From assembly GCA_900313675.1 (NCBI GenBank), contig OMSO01000027.1:1-36414 (forward strand): a stretch of 36,414 bases of DNA, given 5' to 3'. The notes under the pieces were generated by a model. The model ran no database searches. It worked only from the letters and a program-made list of their open reading frames with translations, and had not been told where the DNA came from. The stretch comes from an uncultured Fibrobacter sp. Its GTDB lineage: Bacteria; Fibrobacterota; Fibrobacteria; Fibrobacterales; Fibrobacteraceae. The translations under genes and the position numbers were made by a program. Below, piece by piece: positions 8,224 through 15,847 of this stretch. Numbering within the stretch: the first letter of the stretch is position 1; each line of letters opens with the position of its first letter.

Positions 8224-10236
8224 ATGGTTATAGTGAAAACACTGAAGTTTTCGGGCATCCTCGCGGCAATAATTACCGCAGGGATTTCTGCGACAGCAGC
8301 CAGTGCCGCCATCAACGTCAACGTGGATACGGACAAGGGAGTCAAGAAGATTTCCCCCTACCTGTACGGTCGGAACATCTTTTGCAATGAAGACAGAGGC
8401 GACCTGAACGACGTTGTTACCACATTGTCGGAAAAAGAACAGACGAACCTGGAAACTTACCGGCAGGCGGGCATACGCTACTTGCGTATGAACAACGGGA
8501 ACAACGCCACCAAGCACAACTGGCGCAAGAACCTTTCTAGCCACCCCGACTACTACAACAATGTCTATAAGCACGACTGGGACATTTCTTCCAAGAAAAT
8601 TCTGGACAACCTGCCCGGTGTAGATGGCATGTACGCCTTCCAGTTGGCTGGCTATGTGGCCAGCAGCACAGCGTACAACTTCAAGGACTGGGACTGGAAA
8701 CAGTCTCATGGTGGCAAAAACGCAAAGCAGACCCTTGACCTGGCCGGTGGCGGCACGGTGGACGATGACGGAGTCACCCTGATTCATGCAGGAGATTACC
8801 GTCTCTATCTCGAAGAGTGGCCCGCCGATTCTACCGTGGAACTGATAAAGCACTGGCGCGACGATCTCAAGTACGACATGAGCCGCTTTAGGTACTGGAG
8901 CATGGACAACGAGATGGAACTCTGGCGGGGCACCCACAGCGACCTGCCCTACACCTACCCCAACGAAGATGGCAACACCGTTGCAGCAGACCGTATGGTG
9001 GACAACTACATTGCCGTAGCCAAGGCGGCAAAGGCCATCAACCCTGACCTAAAGCTAACCGGTCCCGTAGCGGCCAACGAATGGAGTTGGTGCAACATCG
9101 CTTACGACAACAACTCCACAAGCTATGTCAAGGCCACAGACCACAAATACTGCTGGCTGGAATACTTCATCAAGCGTCTGGGTGAAGAACAGAAAAGGAC
9201 TTCTGTTCAACTGCTAGATGTTTTCGACATCCACTGGTATCCCACTGAAAAGACTTATGAGTCCTGGATCAACTGGCACCGAGTATTCTTTGACACGACC
9301 TACGTGTATCCGGGCGGAAACGGGATCCGTTGTGCCGACATTTCTACCACAGGTTCTTGCGATTGGAATACAGGCAAGGGTGTTGGTTACAAGACCTACA
9401 TCTTCAAACGCATTACGGACTGGATGAAAAAATACATGGGCGAAAATTACAAGTATACCCTGGGATTCACGGAAACGGACTTTATCGGCGACATGGACGC
9501 CATGAGCCGAGCCCTTGCTTACGCATCGTTCATGGGAACCTTCATTGACCACGGTGTAGAAATCTTTACCCCCTGGACCTGGCGCGAAGGCATGTACGAG
9601 GTAGTCCACCTGTTCAGCCGCTACGGCCACGAAAACCGCGTGCAGTCCACCTCCAGCAACGATTCGCTGGTGTCGGCCTACAGTTCTATCAGCAACAAGG
9701 GCGATTCCCTCACAGTCATCTTCGTGAACCGCGCCGAAAACAATCCGCAAGACGTATACCTTTCCCTGGACGGATTCAAAGCGGAGAACACAGCCAATGC
9801 ATTGACCCTTTCTGGCATTGCCGGCGAAACCTTTGTATCCCATACCAGCAACGGCCTAAAGAAAAATGCCGTCAATGTCAAAATGACTGGTGGCATGACC
9901 AACGCCACAGAAAATTATGCGAACAAATTTTCCATGACGCTTCCCGCCAAGTCCATCACGGCGGTACTGTTCACGACAAACAACCCCAAGGTCGTTGACG
10001 CTATTGCGACCACAGCGGTACGCCCCAATTACAGCGTTACCCTACAAGGTCGGGAGATTCTCGTGTCGGGAATCCAGCAAAACAGCCGCTACGCCCTGAC
10101 GAATACCTTGGGCCAGGTTATCCGGAGCGGACTTTGGAACGGTGCTGCCGGAGCGACGCTGAAGCTTAGCGTGCCTGCTACGGGCCGATACATTCTGCAA
10201 GTCAGCGGCAAGAGCCAGACGATTGTGGTGAAATAA
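8224..10236 (+). CDS. Secreted GH44 glycoside hydrolase, second of a tandem pair
   Basis: 670 residues, starting 32 nt after its paralogue with GGGAGG 8 nt before the ATG. The signal peptide (VKTLKFSGILAAIITAG...) ends near AASA-AINV. GH44 signatures are conserved: YWSMDNEMELWRGTHSD with presumed acid/base E230, VFDIHWYP, and FTETD with presumed nucleophile E417. It is 39 residues longer than its partner; insertions include one before the DIHWYP-TETD interval closes (residues ~360-385, with several cysteines, CADISTTGSCDW). The last 70 residues are the same T9SS-like sorting tail (YILQVSGKSQTIVVK). Two nucleotide patches are almost identical to the first copy (see findings). The two enzymes probably act together on plant cell-wall glucan at the surface. 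Confidence 0.88.
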   Translation: MVIVKTLKFSGILAAIITAGISATAASAAINVNVDTDKGVKKISPYLYGRNIFCNEDRGDLNDVVTTLSEKEQTNLETYRQAGIRYLRMNNGNNATKHNWRKNLSSHPDYYNNVYKHDWDISSKKILDNLPGVDGMYAFQLAGYVASSTAYNFKDWDWKQSHGGKNAKQTLDLAGGGTVDDDGVTLIHAGDYRLYLEEWPADSTVELIKHWRDDLKYDMSRFRYWSMDNEMELWRGTHSDLPYTYPNEDGNTVAADRMVDNYIAVAKAAKAINPDLKLTGPVAANEWSWCNIAYDNNSTSYVKATDHKYCWLEYFIKRLGEEQKRTSVQLLDVFDIHWYPTEKTYESWINWHRVFFDTTYVYPGGNGIRCADISTTGSCDWNTGKGVGYKTYIFKRITDWMKKYMGENYKYTLGFTETDFIGDMDAMSRALAYASFMGTFIDHGVEIFTPWTWREGMYEVVHLFSRYGHENRVQSTSSNDSLVSAYSSISNKGDSLTVIFVNRAENNPQDVYLSLDGFKAENTANALTLSGIAGETFVSHTSNGLKKNAVNVKMTGGMTNATENYANKFSMTLPAKSITAVLFTTNNPKVVDAIATTAVRPNYSVTLQGREILVSGIQQNSRYALTNTLGQVIRSGLWNGAAGATLKLSVPATGRYILQVSGKSQTIVVK

Positions 10237-10286
10237 GGAGCCCCCCCCGCCGGAGTTTACCCCGTAGGGGATGAGGGAAGAGGAAA

Positions 10287-10402
10287 GGAGATCCCCGCCT
10301 TCGCGGGGATGACATAGAATGGATGCGGGGATGACATGGGATGGACGCGGGGATGACATGGGATGGATGCGGGGATGACATGGGATAGATGCGGGAATGA
10401 TA
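10287..10402. repeat. 22-bp tandem repeat array grown from a palindromic intergenic repeat
   Basis: A palindrome, ATCCCCGC-CTTC-GCGGGGAT (10291-10310), leads directly into a 22-bp direct repeat with unit GCGGGGATGACATGGGATGG(A)(T/C). Four units run from 10303 to 10390 and a fifth, degraded, unit follows. Units differ by one or two bases. The first unit is also the right arm of the palindrome, so the array appears to have expanded from it. It is non-coding, lies downstream of the second GH44 gene, and has no spacers of the CRISPR kind. Confidence 0.85.
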
Positions 10403-10473
10403 TTCCCTCTGTCATGTCCGTTGTCATTCTGGAACCACATCGCGGCGATAGAATGACTTTGTAGAATACAAGA

Positions 10474-10502
10474 AAAAGCCCCCTTCGGGGCTTTTGTTTT
10501 TT
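10474..10502. terminator. Bidirectional intrinsic terminator between the second GH44 gene and cysK
   Basis: AAAAGCCCC (10474-10482), loop CTTC, GGGGCTTTT (10487-10495), followed on the plus strand by GTTTTTT. On the minus strand the same stem is followed by TTTTTCTT. It sits 21 nt beyond the cysK stop, so it can end cysK transcription from the right and GH44 transcription from the left. Confidence 0.85.
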
Positions 10503-10522
10503 GCAGAGGTTTTTAGCTTTTT

Positions 10523-11449
10523 TTATTCAGAGAACAAGGCCGTAGAGAGGTAGCGGTCGCCGGTATCCGGGAGCAGGGCCACGATGGTCTTGCCCTTATT
10601 TTCGGGGCGCTTAGCCAGTTCCTTGGCGGCCCAGAGGGCCGCTCCAGAAGAAATGCCCACCAGCACGCCTTCTTTCTTGCCGATTTCGCGGCCGGCGGTG
10701 AAGGCGTCTTCGTTTTCCACGGCAATGATTTCGTCGTAAATCTTGGTGTTCAGGGTGTCGGGAACAAATCCTGCACCGATTCCCTGGATCTTGTGAGCGC
10801 CGGCGGTACCCTTGCTGAGCACCGGAGAACTTGCAGGCTCCACGGCCACAATCTTCACATTCGGATTCTTGCTCTTGAGGAATTCGCCAACGCCGGAAAC
10901 CGTACCGCCGGTGCCGACACCCGCCACAAAGATGTCCACCTTTCCGTCGGTATCTTCCCAGATTTCGGGACCGGTGGTAGCCTTGTGGGCGGCCGGGTTT
11001 GCCGGGTTCACGAACTGTCCCGGAATGAAGCTGTTGGGAATTTCCTTGGCCAGTTCTTCGGCCTTGGCGATAGCGCCCTTCATGCCCTTGGCTCCTTCGG
11101 TGAGCACCAGCTCGGCGCCATAAGCCTTCATGATCTGGCGGCGTTCCACGCTCATGGTTTCGGGCATCACGATGATGATGCGGTACCCGCGGGCGGCAGC
11201 CACAGAGGCAAGACCGATACCGGTGTTACCCGAGGTGGGCTCGATAATCACGGAACCGGCCTTGAGCTTGCCGCTCTTTTCGGCGTCGTCCAGCATGGCC
11301 TTGGCCACGCGGTCCTTCACGGAACCGGCGGGGTTGAAGTATTCCAGCTTGGCGAGAATCTTGGCACCGAAACCTTCCTCGATGTGAGTGAGTTCCAGAA
11401 GCGGGGTGTGACCAATGAGCTGGTCGGCAGAGGTATAGATTTTAGACAT
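10523..11449 (-). CDS. cysK: Cysteine synthase A (O-acetylserine sulfhydrylase)
   Basis: A 308-residue fold-type II PLP enzyme that makes L-cysteine from O-acetylserine and sulfide in the cytoplasm. K45 in [10 protein letters not shown] is the Schiff-base lysine. PTSGNTG (about 70-76) binds the substrate carboxylate, and [10 protein letters not shown] binds the PLP phosphate. [13 protein letters not shown] and the C-terminal [12 protein letters not shown] are also typical. Length is usual for CysK, with no regulatory CBS domain. AAGGACTTCAAACC precedes the ATG. It lies 142 bp downstream of metY in the same orientation, with heptamer repeats between, so the two sulfur-assimilation genes may or may not share a transcript. 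Confidence 0.95.
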   Translation of the reverse strand: MSKIYTSADQLIGHTPLLELTHIEEGFGAKILAKLEYFNPAGSVKDRVAKAMLDDAEKSGKLKAGSVIIEPTSGNTGIGLASVAAARGYRIIIVMPETMSVERRQIMKAYGAELVLTEGAKGMKGAIAKAEELAKEIPNSFIPGQFVNPANPAAHKATTGPEIWEDTDGKVDIFVAGVGTGGTVSGVGEFLKSKNPNVKIVAVEPASSPVLSKGTAGAHKIQGIGAGFVPDTLNTKIYDEIIAVENEDAFTAGREIGKKEGVLVGISSGAALWAAKELAKRPENKGKTIVALLPDTGDRYLSTALFSE

Positions 11450-11504
11450 GGTTTGAAGTCCTTTTTTTGAGTTAGAAGTTAATAAAAGTTGAACGGAATG
11501 GTTA

Positions 11505-11590
11505 GGTTTGAGGCACGAGGCACGAGGTTCGAGGCGCGAGGTTTGAGGCGCGAGGATGACGACTCATCACTCAATACTCAAAACTCACGA
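11505..11590. repeat. Degenerate heptamer repeats between metY and cysK
   Basis: Tandem imperfect 7-bp units: first GAGGCACGAGGCACGAGG-type (about 11509-11555), then ACTCATCACTCAATACTCA-type (about 11560-11600, running into the metY 3' end). The second half is roughly the reverse complement of the GAGTTTT-type units seen at 18780. No reading frame or promoter is obvious here. The same repeat class recurs at 12893, 18778 and, as a perfect array, inside yidC. Confidence 0.7.
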
Positions 11591-11591
11591 C

Positions 11592-12878
11592 TCACAACTC
11601 ACTAAGCGCCTGATCCAGGTCGGCAATGATGTCTTCGTAGTGTTCCGTACCGATGGAAAGGCGGATGGTGGCGGGGCTGATTCCTGCGGCGGCGAGTTCT
11701 TCCGGAGTGAGTTCGGAGTGAGTCGTCGTGTAGGGATGCACCACCAGGCTCTTCACGTCGGCCACGTTGGCCAGCAGGCTGAAAATCTTGAGGCTATCGA
11801 TGAACTTGAAGGCTTCGGACTGGCCGCCCTTCACATCGAAGGTGAAAATAGAGCCCGCACCGTTGGGGAAATACCTCTTGTAGAGGGCGTGCTGCGGATG
11901 GTCCGCAAAACTCGGGTGGTTCACCTTGGCCACCTTCGGGTGCTTCGAGAGGAACTCCAGGACCTTCTTGGTGTTTTCCACATGGCGGTCCAGACGCAGC
12001 GACAAAGTCTCGGTGCCCTGCAAAAGCAAGAAGGCATTGAACGGAGAAATGGCTGCACCTTCGTCACGAAGGAGGATGGCACGGATATAGACGATGAAAG
12101 CGGCTGCCCCTGCGGCGGCGGTAAAGGGCACGCCGTAGCTGGGGTTTACTTCGGTGAACTGCGGGAACTTGCCGCTTGCCGCCCAGTCGAACTTTCCACC
12201 GTCAACAATGATACCGCCAAGAGTCGTTCCATGACCGCCGATGAACTTGGTGGCGGAATGAATCACGATGTCGGCGCCGTGTTCCAGCGGACGAATCAGG
12301 TAGGGCGTTCCGAAGGTGTTGTCGATGACCACCGGAATCTTGTTCTTGTGGGCGATTTCAGAAATGGCCTCGATGTCCGGGATGTCGGAATTGGGATTGC
12401 CGAGAGTCTCGATCAAGATAAGCTTGGTGTTGTCCTTGATGGCTCCCTGAACTTCGTCCAGGTTGTGGATATCCACGAAGGTGGTATCCACGCCGAAGGG
12501 GCGAAGGGTGTGCTGCAGCAGGTTGTAGGTACCGCCATAGATGGAGCGCTGAGCCACCACGTGGTCGCCTTTGCGGGCGAGGGCCGTAATGGCGTAGGTA
12601 AGGGCTGCCGCACCGGATGCGACGGCAAGGCCTGCAATGCCCCCTTCCAGGGCGGCGATGCGCTTTTCAAAAACATCCTGAGTGGTGTTGGTGAGGCGTC
12701 CGTAAATGTTGCCGGCGTCCTTCAGGTGAAAACGGTCGGAGGCGTGCTGGGCGTTGTGGAAAACGTAGGAGGTGGTCTGGTAGATAGGAACGGCGCGGGA
12801 ATCGGTGGCGGGGTCTGCCTGTTCCTGGCCTACGTGGAGCTGGAGGGTTTCAAAGTGAAGCTTGTTCTGTGTCGTCAT
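11592..12878 (-). CDS. metY: O-acetylhomoserine sulfhydrylase (MetY-type, Cys/Met metabolism PLP family)
   Basis: 428 residues from the ATG at 12878. An in-frame start 19 codons upstream would add a low-complexity stretch encoded by heptamer repeats, and AAGGACTTCACC gives a Shine-Dalgarno for the start chosen. It belongs to the trans-sulfuration PLP family: the FETLQLHVGQE N-terminus, PIYQTTSYVFHNAQHA, YGRLTNTT, and PLP lysine K211 in HSATKFIGGHG. The length of about 430 and the FTAAAGAAAFIVYIR insertion fit O-acetylhomoserine aminocarboxypropyltransferase (homocysteine from O-acetylhomoserine and sulfide) rather than cystathionine gamma-synthase. Pairing with cysK fits a sulfide-assimilation role. 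I see no SAM riboswitch upstream. Confidence 0.92.
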   Translation of the reverse strand: MTTQNKLHFETLQLHVGQEQADPATDSRAVPIYQTTSYVFHNAQHASDRFHLKDAGNIYGRLTNTTQDVFEKRIAALEGGIAGLAVASGAAALTYAITALARKGDHVVAQRSIYGGTYNLLQHTLRPFGVDTTFVDIHNLDEVQGAIKDNTKLILIETLGNPNSDIPDIEAISEIAHKNKIPVVIDNTFGTPYLIRPLEHGADIVIHSATKFIGGHGTTLGGIIVDGGKFDWAASGKFPQFTEVNPSYGVPFTAAAGAAAFIVYIRAILLRDEGAAISPFNAFLLLQGTETLSLRLDRHVENTKKVLEFLSKHPKVAKVNHPSFADHPQHALYKRYFPNGAGSIFTFDVKGGQSEAFKFIDSLKIFSLLANVADVKSLVVHPYTTTHSELTPEELAAAGISPATIRLSIGTEHYEDIIADLDQALSEL

Positions 12879-12944
12879 GGTGAAGTCCTTTTGAGGTTTG
12901 AGGTTCGGGGCTCGAGGTTTGGGTAATGGAGACAAGAGCAGTCA

Positions 12945-13008
12945 TCCTCACGAAGGTGAGGATCCGTTTGCTTTTCTAGCGGATCCTCGCTTCCGCGAGG
13001 ATGACGAA
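12945..13008. repeat. Pair of inverted REP-like palindromic repeats
   Basis: GTCATCCTCACGAAGGTGAGGATCCG (about 12950-12966 core) and, 20 bp on, GCGGATCCTCGCTTCCGCGAGGATGAC are each short palindromes, and together form one larger inverted repeat. The GGAT-N-CGAGGATGAC signature is shared with the element at 10287, so this is a dispersed family with at least three copies in the window. Such elements in other bacteria are intergenic and transcribed into hairpins. Confidence 0.7.
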
Positions 13009-13205
13009 TAAGGACTTGGCTTCCATCACTCGTTGTACGATTTTGATTACGGATGCAAATGTAAAACTATTTTCCTACAAAATCAATAGGGATTAAACCG
13101 GCAAAACAGCTATTAATGTCATTTTCAGTCATAAAAACATCAAAATTTCGCTAAAAAATGCCGTTTTAGCCAATAATCGCCTTTCCCCATACTATTTACT
13201 TATCA

Positions 13206-13232
13206 TTCGTTATAGTTTTTAGCTATAACGAA
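13206..13232. promoter_or_regulatory. 10-bp inverted repeat with LysR-type T-N11-A geometry
   Basis: TTCGTTATAG (13206-13215), 7-bp spacer, CTATAACGAA (13223-13232), perfectly complementary. The inner ATAG-N7-CTAT has the T-N11-A geometry used by LysR-type regulators. It lies 127 bp before hisE and about 330 bp upstream of metY, and could serve either gene; a CysB/MetR-like role for metY is conceivable. It could also act as an RNA hairpin. Confidence 0.5.
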
Positions 13233-13358
13233 GACCGTACAGCCCGAGCCCCATGCCCCTGAACATAGACCCGAGGCGAGCCCCGGCAACCCATACAAAG
13301 GGGCAATGGGGCGACATTTTTCTATCTTTACCGCCGTAAAATCAAGAGGTCTGTTATT

Positions 13359-13619
13359 ATGACATTTGAAGAGATGTTCGCTCTGGCTTGCCAGCGCAAA
13401 AAGGAAATGCCCGAAGGCAAGGGAACCACGGAACTGTTCAAGAAAGGCCCCCACGGCATCGGCAAGAAGCTGGTGGAAGAGGCTGCCGAAAGCTGGATGG
13501 CCGCCCGCTTCGAGAGTCGCGACGCCCAGTGCCTGGAACTGTCGCAGGTGCTCTACTACGTGGCCGTGATGATGGCCGAAAAAGGTTTAACCCTTGAAGA
13601 GGTGTACGCCAAGCTATGA
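13359..13619 (+). CDS. hisE: Phosphoribosyl-ATP pyrophosphohydrolase
   Basis: An 86-residue stand-alone HisE, the second enzyme of histidine synthesis, which removes pyrophosphate from phosphoribosyl-ATP. It shows the MazG-like helical core with metal-binding acidic residues: GPHGIGKKLVEEAAESWMAA, then the second helix DAQCLELSQVLYYVAVMM. Length agrees with free-standing HisE rather than a HisIE fusion. AGAGG precedes the ATG. Its TGA overlaps the hisG ATG by 4 bp (ATGA), so the two are translationally coupled. Only these two his genes are present here. Confidence 0.92.
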   Translation: MTFEEMFALACQRKKEMPEGKGTTELFKKGPHGIGKKLVEEAAESWMAARFESRDAQCLELSQVLYYVAVMMAEKGLTLEEVYAKL

Positions 13620-14455
13620 TTAAAGTCGCTCTCCCCAACAAGGGCATGCTCTTTGAGCCCACCCAGGAACTTCTGAAGGCTTGCGGCTACAAGGCCTCCA
13701 AGCCCTACAAGACCTTGACCCAGCTGGATACCAAGAACGGGATTGAATTTTTCTTCTTGCGTCCAAGCGATATTCCCATGTACGTGGGTCGCGGCATCAT
13801 TGACGCGGGCATCACCGGCATCGACTTTAACGCCGAAGCCAAGAGCCCCGCGGTGAAGGTGCTGGACCTGCCCTTCGGCGCTTCGAAGATGTGCGCCGCC
13901 GTGCCGAACGAAAGCCCGGTGCAGAGTCTGGACGAGCTGAAGGACAAGACCATTGCCACCAGCTTCCCGAACATCGTGGAAGGTTTCTACAAGAAGCCCA
14001 TGGACTTTGTGGTGCTGGAAGGCGCCGTCGAAATTTCGGTGAGCCTGGGCGTGGCCGACGCCATTGTCGATGTGGTGGAAACAGGCACGACCTTAAAGCA
14101 GGCGGGGCTCCGCATTGTGGGCGAACCGCTCTTCCGTAGCAACGCCGCCCTGTTCTGCAACCCACAGAAGACGGGCCTGGAAGAAGTGCACACCCTTATC
14201 CGCCGTATCGAAGGCAAGCTGGTGGCACAGTCCTACATGATGATCGAGTACGACTGCCCCGCCGAACTGCTTTCGAAGGCCTGCGAGCTTACGCCGGGCC
14301 TGGATGCCCCGACGGTCACCAAGCTCCACGGTCGCGAATGGTATTCCGTGAAGGCCATGGTCCCCCAAGAAGAGGCCAACGCCATCATGGACCGCCTCTG
14401 GGACGCCGGCGCACGGAGCATCTTGCTGTTCGGTATCAAAAGCGCAAGAATTTAA
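13616..14455 (+). CDS. hisG: ATP phosphoribosyltransferase, long form
   Basis: A 279-residue HisG, the committing enzyme of histidine synthesis (ATP plus PRPP to phosphoribosyl-ATP). The N-terminus IKVALPNKGMLFEPT, the GRGIIDAGITGIDF block and DAIVDVVETGTTLKQAGL (PRPP site) are diagnostic. The protein extends through a C-terminal ACT-like regulatory domain (about 205-279, ending HGREWYSVKAMVPQEEANAIMDRLWDAGARSILLF), so it is the long form, which does not need HisZ and is normally feedback-inhibited by histidine. It overlaps hisE by 4 bp. Hairpins follow it at 14508-14537, without a T-tract. Confidence 0.95.
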   Translation: MIKVALPNKGMLFEPTQELLKACGYKASKPYKTLTQLDTKNGIEFFFLRPSDIPMYVGRGIIDAGITGIDFNAEAKSPAVKVLDLPFGASKMCAAVPNESPVQSLDELKDKTIATSFPNIVEGFYKKPMDFVVLEGAVEISVSLGVADAIVDVVETGTTLKQAGLRIVGEPLFRSNAALFCNPQKTGLEEVHTLIRRIEGKLVAQSYMMIEYDCPAELLSKACELTPGLDAPTVTKLHGREWYSVKAMVPQEEANAIMDRLWDAGARSILLFGIKSARI

Positions 14456-14507
14456 GAGCTATGAGGTCGCTCGTAAACTCGCTTTGAGCTCGCTCCGCTC
14501 TGAGGAC

Positions 14508-14537
14508 GGTGCTACGCACCTTTGGGTGAAAGCACCC
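14508..14537. other. Two small hairpins downstream of hisG
   Basis: GGTGC-TAC-GCACC (14508-14520) and GGGTG-AAAG-CACCC (14524-14537) lie 3 nt apart in the 156-bp gap between hisG and the EAL-HDOD gene. There is no T-run, so a rho-independent terminator is not supported; an mRNA-end structure is possible. The rest of the gap holds GAGCTCGC and ACCCCT-type short repeats. I see no promoter for the next gene. Confidence 0.5.
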
Positions 14538-14611
14538 ACACCTCAAAGGGAGCCCTTGAGCTCGCGATAGGGCGACCGACCCCATACCCCACAACCCCTG
14601 ACCCCTAGCCA

Positions 14612-15847
14612 ATGCTTTCTCTCGCCTATCTAGCACGCCAGCCTATCCTCGACCGAGAGGGTAAAATATACGCCTACGAGCTTTTGTTCCGGGATTCTCC
14701 GGAAAGCGATACCGCCGTTATCGCCAACGACAACCTGGCCACCGCCCAGGTGCTGGAAAACGTGCTCACCAACATCGGGCTCCCGAGACTCATCGGCGAA
14801 AACAAGGCCTTTATCAACTGCAACCGGGAAATGCTCCTGGACAACATCTTCAAGCTGTTGAACCCCAAGTGGTTCGTGCTGGAGATCTTGGAAGACGTGG
14901 AGGTGGACGAGGCCCTGGTGAAGGCCGTGGCCCACTACAAGGAGCGGGGATTCGAGCTCGCCCTGGACGACTTTATTTTCAACCAGGAATTCTTGAAGCG
15001 TTTCGAGCCCCTGTTCCCTTACGTGTCCTACGTGAAGATGGACCTGGTGGACAACAGCACAGAGAACATGAAGCAGGCGGCGGAATTTTTCAAGGCGAAG
15101 GGCATCAAGCTTTTGGCCGAAAAGGTTGAAGACGCCGCCACCTACAAGACCTGTTTCAACCTGGGCTACGACTTTTTCCAGGGGTTCTACTTTGCAAGGC
15201 CGGAACTGGTGACCGGAAAAAAACTGGACTCCACCTCGGAAGCTATCATCAAGCTGTTGTTCCTGCTGCGCACCCATCCGTCGCTGGACGAGGTCAGCAC
15301 CGGCCTGGAAGCCTACCCCGACATTTCCGAGAACTTCTTGAAGTTCGTGAATTCCAAGGCGGGCTATGTAAGCAAGCGAATCGACAAGGTCCGGGACGCT
15401 ATCGCCTGGGTAGGCCTCCGGCACATACAGGAATGGCTCACCCTGATTCTCTACGCGAGGCCCGAGTTCGGCACGACGCCCCAGAGCTCGCCCCTGTTCC
15501 AGAACGCCACCCACCGCGCCCGCTTTATGGAAATCATCACCCGCTTTATCGGCGGCACCGACGACGACCTGCCGGCGAAGGCCTACATGGTGGGGCTTAT
15601 CAGCCGTGTCGACGCCCTGGTCGGGACCCCTCTCGAAAACATTCTGAACGACTCCCCCATGGACAACGAAATCCGCGACGCCCTGCTGCACCGGAAGGGC
15701 CTGCTGGGCAAGCTGCTGACCCTGGCCGACGCCGTGGAACAAGACGACAAGGCCACCATCTCGCAACAGTTGAAAGATTTGAAAATTTCGACCAACCTAT
15801 TGAACCGTTGCGTCTATGACGCCTACAGCTGGACCCATGAACGCTGA
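14612..15847 (+). CDS. EAL-HDOD (YuxH-type) signalling protein with altered EAL motif
   Basis: A 411-residue two-domain protein. Residues 1-205 resemble an EAL c-di-GMP phosphodiesterase domain of the YuxH type: LARQPILDREGKIYAYELLFR, where the signature EAL reads ELL, FVLEILEDVEVD, LALDDF, YVKMDLVD and the loop LLAEKVED. About 205-400 are an HDOD domain (LLFLLRTHPSLDEVSTGLEAYPDISENFLKFVNS...), a non-catalytic relative of HD proteins used in signalling. Several expected metal ligands appear changed, so it may bind rather than cleave c-di-GMP. No Shine-Dalgarno is clear before the ATG. It overlaps recR by 11 bp, an odd partner for a repair gene and suggestive of a shared transcript. Confidence 0.85.
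   Translation: MLSLAYLARQPILDREGKIYAYELLFRDSPESDTAVIANDNLATAQVLENVLTNIGLPRLIGENKAFINCNREMLLDNIFKLLNPKWFVLEILEDVEVDEALVKAVAHYKERGFELALDDFIFNQEFLKRFEPLFPYVSYVKMDLVDNSTENMKQAAEFFKAKGIKLLAEKVEDAATYKTCFNLGYDFFQGFYFARPELVTGKKLDSTSEAIIKLLFLLRTHPSLDEVSTGLEAYPDISENFLKFVNSKAGYVSKRIDKVRDAIAWVGLRHIQEWLTLILYARPEFGTTPQSSPLFQNATHRARFMEIITRFIGGTDDDLPAKAYMVGLISRVDALVGTPLENILNDSPMDNEIRDALLHRKGLLGKLLTLADAVEQDDKATISQQLKDLKISTNLLNRCVYDAYSWTHER

Larger units (their letters stand above)
12879..13358. other. 480-bp intergenic region between metY and hisE
   Basis: No convincing reading frame. From left to right it holds degenerate heptamers (12893-12925), two facing palindromic repeats (12945-13008), an AT-rich tract (13040-13200) with a 7-bp inverted repeat GCTAAAA-N7-TTTTAGC (13150-13170), a stronger 10-bp inverted repeat (13206-13232), and a GC-richer stretch leading to hisE. 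TATCTTTA (13323-13330) could be the hisE -10, and AGAGG precedes the hisE ATG. The metY promoter must lie on the minus strand here but I cannot place it. Confidence 0.6.

Noticed and set aside
10303..10400. 22-bp repeats as a CRISPR array
   Set aside because: The units are contiguous, with no spacers and no cas genes nearby.
11556..12926. 456-codon open frame opposite metY
   Set aside because: Antisense to a complete O-acetylhomoserine sulfhydrylase gene; its start lies in heptamer repeats.
12879..13040. SAM riboswitch or other sulfur riboswitch upstream of metY
   Set aside because: No S-box-like conserved core is present; the region is made of heptamers and REP-like palindromes.
15816..15836. 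Upstream ATG for recR
   Set aside because: It has no Shine-Dalgarno, lies inside the EAL-HDOD gene and would lengthen RecR beyond its usual N-terminus.
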